Shown: one piece after another, positions 1 to 5,286 of the stretch
Numbering within the stretch: position 1 is the first letter of the stretch
Layout of the letters: each line of letters begins with the position of its first letter
Assembly: GCA_003565095.1 (NCBI GenBank)
Contig: PXDI01000107.1
Location: 1 to 11,877 of the forward strand
Reading direction: 5' to 3'
Length of the DNA: 11,877 nucleotides
Source of the DNA: PVC group bacterium
Lineage (GTDB): Bacteria; Verrucomicrobiota; Kiritimatiellia; UBA8416; PXDI01
Notes under the pieces: generated by a model
The model's database searches: none
Told to the model about the DNA's origin: nothing
The model's input: only the letters and a program-made list of their open reading frames with translations
Position numbers and translations under genes: made by a program

Positions 1-1358
1 AAGCCGATGAAACCCAGCGCCAGGCCGCGATCCTGTCTTTTCCGTTGCAGAAAGAGATACAGATGCGCGATATAGAATGCACCGAGTCCAAGCGCCAGCA
101 AAGCACTCCATTCCATCGTGAATGTTTCGTCAATCAACTCATACATCAACCCGAAATAGATCAAGGCGTTAAACACCAGCATCAGCAGGTCGATCAGCGT
201 GGATGGTTTGCCGTGGCGGAGTTGATAGATAAACACCGTTGTCGAGAACAGAATGAAGAATGCTGTAAGGAAAGGAAACACTTGCCAGAAAAGCACCGGC
301 TCAAATGCATCCTGCAAAGAGACACCTGCCAGGATATACGTGGCAAGAAAGGCAAGAGCATGGAGCAGATGCCAATTACGCAGGCGGGCAATGCCGAAAA
401 CCCCGCACCCCAGAACCAGCATGTAACCGAAAAAGCCGGGGAAGTAGACGGATTCAGCAGATAACATCAACGGTGTACCATAACCACCAATGAGACCAAG
501 AATGGCTACGAGCAGAGAATCGAAACGTACAGCCATAAACCCCGCACCCAGAGTTACAGCCGCCATTAGAAAAAAAACGGATCCGGTCCCTATCAAGCCA
601 TATAGATTCGCCGCGGCAAAAAGCCCGGCATACCAGACCGCCAACCCGGCCCCCAGCAACCCCTGTCCAATAAGGTGATAGCGCCGACCAAGCAAGCGGA
701 TTCCGCCGGCCAGTAGTACCGACCCCGTCAGTAACGCAATTGCTACTTTACCCATCGGCCCCAGCCAGCCGCGCGTAGAGGTGTAGTCCAGAAAGAAGAG
801 CACTCCGACAACCACTATCACAACACCGATGCGTACCAGCCAGTTCGTTGCCACTGCATACTCTGTGCTCATCCCGGGACGACGGAATTCCTCGCCAACA
901 ACTATCCAGTTCCATATCTTTGACATTATGCGACGTGCGGCCGCCTCAAAACGCCCCGGCTCGGCAGGCTCCATTTCTACGGGCTGCGGTTTTTGTTTGC
1001 AGCTCTTGCTGTCTGGGCGGACTGCCGATACAGGTGCGGCAGGCGGAACGGCAACAGTTTTCTGAACAGGCACTTGGGAGGCTGTTTGCACAACTGGCTC
1101 AACAGCCGAAGGCTTGTCGACTGGCGCTGCCGCGGCTATTGGCTCTTTCGATTCAACTGATTGCGCTGCTTCGCCAGGCTGAACGGGGTGCTTTTTGAGC
1201 AATATCAGTAACTGCTCCCTGATCGAAGTGAGATCGTCCGCCATTTCGGATTGCTGGCGACGCATCCGCAGACAAAGCACCATCGAAACCACTGGTGCGA
1301 CAAGCAGCGCACCGAAGACAGCAAGAAACAACAACACACCGAAAAAAAACTCAGTCAT
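1..1358 (-). CDS. DUF2339 family polytopic membrane protein (N-terminal 452 residues, runs off left edge)
   Basis: Reading minus from the ATG at 1358, the frame stays open for 452 codons to the window edge, so the C-terminus is missing. Visible in order: an N-terminal membrane helix (about residues 4-30), a short charged helix (31-56) that could be a coiled coil, a Pro/Ala/Val-rich linker (58-135), then a long run of hydrophobic segments from residue 172. The first begins NWLVRIGVVIVVVGVLFFLD, the signature start of the DUF2339 membrane core, and GGYGTPLML (291-299) matches the conserved loop of that family. Full-length members usually have many more helices, so more than half is probably outside. 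Function of the family is unknown; it is often described only as a predicted inner-membrane protein. Start chosen because a G-rich Shine-Dalgarno (AGGGGGG) lies 4 nt upstream and the helix begins at once. Its promoter must lie in the spacer shared with the divergent CsgG-like gene. Family assignment is from remembered motifs. Confidence 0.85.
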   Translation of the reverse strand, partial: MTEFFFGVLLFLAVFGALLVAPVVSMVLCLRMRRQQSEMADDLTSIREQLLILLKKHPVQPGEAAQSVESKEPIAAAAPVDKPSAVEPVVQTASQVPVQKTVAVPPAAPVSAVRPDSKSCKQKPQPVEMEPAEPGRFEAAARRIMSKIWNWIVVGEEFRRPGMSTEYAVATNWLVRIGVVIVVVGVLFFLDYTSTRGWLGPMGKVAIALLTGSVLLAGGIRLLGRRYHLIGQGLLGAGLAVWYAGLFAAANLYGLIGTGSVFFLMAAVTLGAGFMAVRFDSLLVAILGLIGGYGTPLMLSAESVYFPGFFGYMLVLGCGVFGIARLRNWHLLHALAFLATYILAGVSLQDAFEPVLFWQVFPFLTAFFILFSTTVFIYQLRHGKPSTLIDLLMLVFNALIYFGLMYELIDETFTMEWSALLALGLGAFYIAHLYLFLQRKRQDRGLALGFIG

Positions 1359-1486
1359 GACACCCCCCTGATTAATTTCTCACCATCATTATGCGATCAG
1401 CCCTGTCATGCAACCACAAAGAACAACAACATCGGGGCAGGTTGTAATCTAACAGCAAATTAAACAAAATAAGAAGATACAAAGAA

Positions 1487-1502
1487 TTACATTTGAATGT
1501 AA
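1487..1502. promoter_or_regulatory. 16-bp palindrome, possible operator
   Basis: TTACATTTGAATGTAA has perfect 7-bp arms (TTACATT / AATGTAA) around a 2-bp centre. It lies about 130 bp upstream of the DUF2339 start and just before the repeat block. Symmetry and length suit a dimeric DNA-binding protein, but it does not match the CRP-type consensus (TGTGA-N6-TCACA), and no regulator gene is in the window to pair it with. It could also mark the end of the repeat block. Confidence 0.35.
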
Positions 1503-1504
1503 CA

Positions 1505-1741
1505 GTTTCCTATCCGTGGGACGGGTTTCCCATCCGTGGGTTATAATCCTCCTTCCCCCTTCCCCAGCGGCGATAACGTGCTCTCCGCATATGGGTCAAG
1601 AGATCCGAGTGTAAGAGTACGTGTAAGAGTAAGGGGCTTCCGGTCCGAATGGTCTTACCGTACTCGTACACATACTCGTACACGCAAATCTCCCTCTTCT
1701 CTTCCTCCTCCCATCCGTGGGTTCCTGTCCTCCTCTGTGGG
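1505..1741. repeat. Intergenic repeat block with CATCCGTGGG units
   Basis: Two tandem 20-bp units begin at 1505 and 1525 (GTTTCCTATCCGTGGGACGG and GTTTCCCATCCGTGGGTTAT). A third copy, TCCCATCCGTGGGT, is at 1709-1722, and a decayed CTCTGTGGG ends at 1741. The core CCCATCCGTGGG can fold on itself (CCCA/TGGG stem, TCCG loop). Between the copies are pyrimidine-rich tracts (about 1547-1566 and 1689-1712) and the inverted repeat listed separately. The copies bracket the inverted repeat, so the whole may be one mobile or dispersed non-coding unit. No transposase is seen. Confidence 0.6.
1609..1684. repeat. 23-bp imperfect inverted repeat made of 12-bp tandem units
   Basis: The left arm is two 12-bp units in tandem (GTGTAAGAGTAC then GTGTAAGAGTAA, 1609-1632). 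The right arm is two units of the complementary kind (TACTCGTACACA then TACTCGTACACG, 1661-1684). Folded against each other, 20 of 23 positions pair (1609-1631 with 1662-1684 region), with a loop of about 29 nt. All three mismatches fall at equivalent unit positions or at the unit junction, so the two arms diverged as units. As RNA this would be a long hairpin, but no T-tract follows the right arm in either direction, so it is not a standard intrinsic terminator. Confidence 0.65.
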
Positions 1742-1881
1742 CGGCGTATTCTGCTGAACTATAAAGTATTTGCACCTAATCGCAGATGCGCCCACATTAA
1801 CTTCACAGATCTTTCTCGACAAGCCAAGGGCAATCTTGCATTGTATAAGTTCAGTATTTTTTTCTGATTATTTACAGATAC

Positions 1882-1886
1882 GGAGG
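1882..1886 (+). promoter_or_regulatory. Shine-Dalgarno that fixes the start of the plus-strand CsgG-like gene
   Basis: GGAGG at 1882-1886 is followed by 6 nt and ATG at 1893. The frame is open further upstream, to an ATG at 1770, but that extension reads through AT-rich spacer, has no ribosome site, and would bury the lipoprotein signal peptide. The start at 1893 is therefore preferred. Confidence 0.8.
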
Positions 1887-1892
1887 TTGCTA

Positions 1893-2492
1893 ATGCGGCC
1901 ATATGTGAATTTTATTCTGCTTGCGGCTATCTTGACAACCATTGCCGCAACCACCGGCTGCCACTCATCCAACGCCAAGTATTTTCTCAAAACAAAATCT
2001 TCGGCAAATGTATATGTAGAGCGCCGCCCGCCGAAAATTGAAAAAGTCGCGGTAATGCCCTTTACCGCTCAGACCGAACTGACCGGTTCACTGATTTCAG
2101 ATCTACTGGTTACCGAACTGATGCGGACCGGTAAATATACGGTGCTTGAGCGTAGTCAAATCAACAATGTCCTGCGCGAAACAGAACTTGCAATGTCAGG
2201 CATTTCATCCGCACAAGCAGTTGCCGTTGGTAAAATGCTGGGAGCTGACGGAGTAATAATCGGAACGGTTTCGGAATACAGCACAGTCGCCCGCTGGGGA
2301 CGCACCTATCCGGTTGTCGGATTTTCCGTCAGACTGATAGACACCTCCAGCAGTCAGATTATCTGGAGCGCTGACATTGTAAATCAATCTAAAGACCGTC
2401 GCTTAAGCCTGCCGGAACATGCCCGTCAGGTTGTGCATGAGGGGATTGCAGGGCTTTACCAGCAATGGCACCGCTACCGGCAGGTCAGATAA
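1893..2492 (+). CDS. CsgG-like lipoprotein (paralogue 1, 199 aa)
   Basis: The N-terminus is a lipoprotein signal: a hydrophobic stretch at residues 7-21 ending TTGC, with Cys23 as the likely lipidated residue. The CsgG-like domain spans about residues 50-190. It opens KVAVMPF, continues with LLVTELMRTGKYTVLERSQ (71-89), then VGKMLGADGVIIGTVSEY (112-129), and closes with SVRLID and QIIWS (145-159). This is the classic alpha/beta pattern shared by CsgG, PelC, LpoB and related envelope lipoproteins. At 199 aa it is shorter than E. coli CsgG (277 aa precursor). Only about a dozen residues separate VSEY from the next strand, so the long membrane beta-hairpins of the CsgG pore appear to be absent. 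It is convergent with the minus-strand cluster, with 25 bp between the stop codons, and is about 60% identical to the paralogue at 4442-5035 over 109 ungapped core residues. Likely role (inference): outer-membrane-anchored periplasmic assembly or activator protein. Confidence 0.85.
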   Translation: MRPYVNFILLAAILTTIAATTGCHSSNAKYFLKTKSSANVYVERRPPKIEKVAVMPFTAQTELTGSLISDLLVTELMRTGKYTVLERSQINNVLRETELAMSGISSAQAVAVGKMLGADGVIIGTVSEYSTVARWGRTYPVVGFSVRLIDTSSSQIIWSADIVNQSKDRRLSLPEHARQVVHEGIAGLYQQWHRYRQVR

Positions 2493-2517
2493 AGACCGTT
2501 TCTTTCCCGGCATTTTC

Positions 2518-3486
2518 TCACCGGAACAATTCTTCGGCGGCACGGCGGCCGGCTTCTGCCCCGATCCCGCCGGTAAACGCACCGACCGAGGCACTGACGG
2601 TTGCGCCGACTACTCGCTTGATTCTGCTGCCGAAACTGTTTTCACGCTGCGCCATGGCTTCAGATTCCGCCGCGGCCTGGCGCTGCGCCTGTGCACGCAT
2701 GGCATCGGCATCGGCCTGCGCCTCGGCCATGCGCCGTGCGGCATATTCCTGCTCGGCGGACTGACGCTCCATCGCAAGCTGCTGCATGCCGGCCTGGGCC
2801 GACTGCAAAGCCTGCTCACGACGGTCGCGGCGGCGCTGGGCAAATGCGTCCAGCGCACTACCGGCCGGCTGCGCTTCATCGTTCCATGCCACCGACGGCG
2901 CTTCAGCGGCCGCCAGCGGATTCACCGGACGGCGCGGAGCGACAGGAGCCGCCGGTTTACCTACATCACGTGCCAGCCAGATATCCAGCCCCGGAGTATC
3001 AGGCTGTTTTGTGCGCACATCCGCCCATGTCTCCATTTCGCTCAACAAACGGGTGGCGGCCGCAAGCTGCTGAGCCAGCCCGCCGTCAAGCACCCAACGG
3101 CGCAGGGCGGAATAATCCTCAACCGACCCAGCTCCGGCAGATGCGGCAAGCTGCGACAAATACGCCGCATCCCCGGCATTCTCCGCTGCCGTGTAGGCTG
3201 AAACAAAATGCTCAAAGCGATCCCGCGCACGGTCCCCCATCCGCTCTTCAATCATTTTGCGGACAGCATCCGCTTCGTCATCAACCCATTCGTCCGCAAC
3301 ATCCCTCACCGCCTTGGCGTCCTCCTCGGAAAGATTTTCAGCAATTAATAATGCCTGCGCATTTACCTGCTGAGCCAGATTGAAGCGCAGATATGCATTC
3401 AACAGCACGCTCTGCTCGGATTGCCGGGCCATCACAGGCCCTGTTCCCAACGCCACAATCATCCCGACATACAATAATATCTTCAT
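2518..3486 (-). CDS. Exported Ala-rich coiled-coil protein with glycine-rich C-terminus (322 aa), function unknown
   Basis: No family is recognised. The first 20 residues form a Sec signal peptide (MKILLYVGM..., likely cut after VMA). Residues about 25-200 are helical, acidic and alanine-rich. A Pro/Ala linker (about 170-195) follows, then a strongly charged Ala/Gln/Arg/Glu helix (about 205-285) with coiled-coil character. The last 35 residues (RIKRVVGATVSASVGAFTGG onwards) are a glycine-rich, mildly hydrophobic segment of the glycine-zipper type, ending EELFR. That tail lines up without gaps with a segment of the 591-aa protein at the head of this cluster. The start at 3486 is preferred because GGAG lies 6 nt upstream. 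An in-frame ATG at 3507 overlaps the stop of the upstream lipoprotein gene (AATGA) and would permit coupling, but puts a non-hydrophobic extension before the signal peptide. It is the last gene of the minus cluster. Confidence 0.7.
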   Translation of the reverse strand: MKILLYVGMIVALGTGPVMARQSEQSVLLNAYLRFNLAQQVNAQALLIAENLSEEDAKAVRDVADEWVDDEADAVRKMIEERMGDRARDRFEHFVSAYTAAENAGDAAYLSQLAASAGAGSVEDYSALRRWVLDGGLAQQLAAATRLLSEMETWADVRTKQPDTPGLDIWLARDVGKPAAPVAPRRPVNPLAAAEAPSVAWNDEAQPAGSALDAFAQRRRDRREQALQSAQAGMQQLAMERQSAEQEYAARRMAEAQADADAMRAQAQRQAAAESEAMAQRENSFGSRIKRVVGATVSASVGAFTGGIGAEAGRRAAEELFR

Positions 3487-3492
3487 TTTCAA

Positions 3493-3496
3493 CTCC
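3493..3496 (-). promoter_or_regulatory. Shine-Dalgarno deciding the start at 3486
   Basis: On the minus strand GGAG is followed by TTGAAA and ATG. It supports the short form of the exported coiled-coil protein over the ATG at 3507, which overlaps the preceding stop codon and has no comparable site. Confidence 0.6.
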
Positions 3497-3503
3497 ATAC
3501 CGG

Positions 3504-4427
3504 TCATTGCGCAACCGCCCGCATCTGAATTCTGCCGCCACCGATATCAAGCACCTGCATGCGTAAGCCTTCCGGCGGAGAAAGCACCAGCTCCTCTGCC
3601 AGTTCCTCGGCCGGAACCGCCGCCTCAACACTGAACTCAACCATTCCAGCCGAATATCCGCGCTGGGTAACATTACTCAGATCGGTTCGTGCACGCAGTG
3701 TTTCGCGGATGGCGCGTACCATCCAGATTTGATCTACCCCGCCGATAGTTAAATCAAGCTGCCGTCCGGCGGTCACCACCGCCCCCTGCTCCGCGGAAGG
3801 CGTCCACCTTGCCAGCATATCCGGTATGACCTTATCCAGCGCCATTTCTGCGGCTGTCCGCAACACTTTGGCGCTGCCGCTGACATCTTCGATTCCGACC
3901 TGCGTTGAGTCTTCAGAGGCCGCGGCCAGCGCCGCCGCGTTATCAGTGCGCACGGCACGCAATGTTACCACCGCCTGATACGAGCGCAGATTGGTATCGG
4001 CTATCCGGCGGGCCGAGGGTTTGGCAACCGCCTCACCAACCAGAACCAGATCCGCCCCGAAACGCGCACCCAGCGCCGCCGCACCGCGGTTATCCCCCGC
4101 CATCTGCAGCATCTGCTGTCCGCGGGCAATGTTCGCCCGCACCATATCCTGATCCACCAACGGAATATTCAACTCCAGCAGTTTCCTCAACGCCATCGAT
4201 TCCACTTCTGAAGTTGCAATTGTACCAAGACTCTGCTCATCAATAATCACCATTACCCGCGGCAGAACATCCGGCAGCTTTATTCTTCTGGCAGCCGGTG
4301 CCGGTCTTGACTGATGATAACCCCGCTGTGATTGCTGCGGCGGAGCCGCACAACCGGCCAACATAAAAAACAGACAGACCCCGGCACAACCGGCAAGCTG
4401 CCCCCGCTTGATCAGTTCCTTTTTCAT
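3504..4427 (-). CDS. Lipoprotein with diverged CsgG/FlgT-like domain (307 aa)
   Basis: The N-terminus is a clear lipoprotein signal: basic MKKELIKR, a hydrophobic core, and the lipobox LAGC with Cys26. After a Pro/Gln-rich tether (about 29-48) the first domain runs from about residue 55 to 208. It has a strand (VMVIIDE), a helix in which E/M/L residues lead into LLELNIPLVDQD, and LGARFGADLVLVGEA (119-133), which parallels the GADGVIIGTVSEY element of the two CsgG-like neighbours. A second domain (about 218-307) reads as beta-alpha-beta-beta-alpha-beta (LDLTIGGVDQ, then FSVEAAVP, then MQVLDIGG) and resembles the accessory domain of FlgT-type proteins. That comparison is from memory and only moderate. 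ATG 4427 is preferred over a TTG at 4433 because AGGGA sits 8 nt upstream. The gap from the previous stop is 14 nt, so it is cotranscribed with the CsgG-like gene at 4442-5035. Likely a periplasmic, membrane-anchored assembly partner. Confidence 0.75.
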   Translation of the reverse strand: MKKELIKRGQLAGCAGVCLFFMLAGCAAPPQQSQRGYHQSRPAPAARRIKLPDVLPRVMVIIDEQSLGTIATSEVESMALRKLLELNIPLVDQDMVRANIARGQQMLQMAGDNRGAAALGARFGADLVLVGEAVAKPSARRIADTNLRSYQAVVTLRAVRTDNAAALAAASEDSTQVGIEDVSGSAKVLRTAAEMALDKVIPDMLARWTPSAEQGAVVTAGRQLDLTIGGVDQIWMVRAIRETLRARTDLSNVTQRGYSAGMVEFSVEAAVPAEELAEELVLSPPEGLRMQVLDIGGGRIQMRAVAQ

Positions 4428-4441
4428 AATCAATATCCCTT

Positions 4442-5035
4442 TTAACGTATCTGACGGTAAAGTGCGGCGGTCATTTCATGTACTACTGTCCGTGAATGCT
4501 GCGCAAGCGTAGAGCGCCGCTCACCGCGCTCCGCATGGTCAACACTCCAAATGATCCTGCCCGATTCCGAGTCGATCATTCTTACGCTTATGCCGACAAC
4601 CGGCAGCGCATAGCCCCACTGTGCAACATTCTCATATTCTGAAACAGTTCCGATAATAACCGCATCGGCACCGGCCATTTTCCCAACCTGTGCCGCCTGG
4701 CCGGTGGTTAGCCCCGACAGAGCAATCTCGGCTTCACCAAGTATATTCGCCAACTGACTGCGTTCAATTAATTCATAGCGATGTGTTCTGAGCAGCTCGG
4801 TTACAAACATATCAGATACTGATGCGCCGATCAATTCGGTTGCAGCCTTAAAAGGCAGCACCGCAACCCGCTGCACATTCTCATGTGCGGGAGTCACAAA
4901 CACATTGGCTTTTGTCCCGGCACGACCGAAATGCCCGCCGGCACCCGGCGCTGAAGCACAACCCGCAAATCCCAAAATCAAAAGTAACGCCAAGCTACGG
5001 CAATACATCGCACATAAAACACTTTTCTTCACCAT
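4442..5035 (-). CDS. CsgG-like lipoprotein (paralogue 2, 197 aa)
   Basis: A lipoprotein signal peptide ends FAGC, with Cys26 as the modified residue. A Gly/Ala tether precedes the CsgG-like domain (about residues 55-190), which contains RVAVLPF, MFVTELLRTHRYELIERSQL, VGKMAGADAVIIGTVSEY, PVVGISVRMID and GRIIWS. It aligns without gaps to the paralogue at 1893-2492 over 109 core residues with about 66 identities. As in that paralogue, the region between SEY and the following strand is far too short for a CsgG membrane hairpin, so an LpoB/PelC-like, non-pore fold is more likely than a curli-type channel. The start has AAGGA about 10 nt upstream. It lies 104 bp after the 591-aa gene and 14 nt before the FlgT-like lipoprotein gene. 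Confidence 0.85.
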   Translation of the reverse strand: MVKKSVLCAMYCRSLALLLILGFAGCASAPGAGGHFGRAGTKANVFVTPAHENVQRVAVLPFKAATELIGASVSDMFVTELLRTHRYELIERSQLANILGEAEIALSGLTTGQAAQVGKMAGADAVIIGTVSEYENVAQWGYALPVVGISVRMIDSESGRIIWSVDHAERGERRSTLAQHSRTVVHEMTAALYRQIR

Positions 5036-5139
5036 AAGTACCAGATCCTTTCTTTTACTACTGCAATATGGCAGATCTACCGACGCACATCAAACAATAC
5101 GCTTATTCAAATGACAATCAATCTCATATAACAACGCCA
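5036..5139 (-). promoter_or_regulatory. Intergenic spacer, possible internal promoter for the lipoprotein genes
   Basis: This 104-bp gap separates the 591-aa gene from the downstream lipoprotein genes. On the minus strand, TTGATT and TATTGT occur 16 bp apart, each matching 4 of 6 consensus bases, roughly 50-75 bp before the start at 5035. No intrinsic terminator is seen after the upstream stop. The cluster could be one operon or be split here. Confidence 0.3.
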
Positions 5140-5286
5140 TTAATCACAGCTCGGACAAGAAGACGGCTCCTGCCCCTTTGTGTAGGTTCTTGAATAGCCG
5201 CACCGCGGACAATTCATCGTAACGCAATATGGACACGGGACCCCCTGTCCGGCAATCCCGCGGAAGGTACGAGCACAAGCGGGGCA
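5140..5286 (-). other. Double zinc-ribbon domain coding segment
   Basis: Four CxxC knuckles (CPAC, CPYC, CPRC, CPSC) fall in the last 48 residues. Pairing the first with the second and the third with the fourth gives two ribbons. Such modules normally act in the cytoplasm, whereas here they sit at the end of a protein with a signal peptide. Confidence 0.75.

Larger units (their letters stand above)
1359..1892. other. 534-bp divergent spacer with repeats
   Basis: No credible gene lies here. The left third (1359-1504) is AT-rich and should hold the promoter of the minus-strand DUF2339 gene. The middle (1505-1741) is a repeat block of CATCCGTGGG units, pyrimidine tracts and a long imperfect inverted repeat. 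The right part (1742-1892) is AT-rich again and leads into the Shine-Dalgarno of the plus-strand lipoprotein gene. A perfect TATAAT occurs at 1542-1547 directly after a repeat unit, but no matching -35 box lies at the normal distance. A TATAAG at 1844-1849 also lacks a well-placed -35. Open frames across the repeat block give proteins such as RVRVRVR and RTRTHTRTR, which are translated repeats and not genes. Confidence 0.8.

Noticed and set aside
45..678. Several plus-strand open frames at the left end, the longest 139 codons
   Set aside because: They lie antisense to the DUF2339 frame, which is open for 452 codons with clear membrane helices; the plus products are Gln/His/Arg-rich without motifs.
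1609..1684. Intrinsic terminator
   Set aside because: The stem is long but imperfect and AT-containing with a 29-nt loop, and no T-run follows on either strand; it also lies between divergent genes, where no terminator is needed.
1505..1741. Possible CRISPR array
   Set aside because: Units are few, irregularly spaced, unlike in length, and there are no cas genes.
1536..1867. Plus-strand frames of 72-73 codons in the spacer
   Set aside because: Their products are translated 12-bp repeats and pyrimidine tracts, with no ribosome site.
2419..3383. Two long plus-strand frames (260 and 230 codons) opposite the minus cluster
   Set aside because: They are Arg/Pro/Cys-rich antisense shadows of GC-rich alanine codons in the exported coiled-coil gene, without domains or ribosome sites.
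1893..5035. Calling the CsgG-like genes curli csgG
   Set aside because: They are too short, the membrane hairpins seem to be missing, and no curli subunit or csgE/csgF is present.
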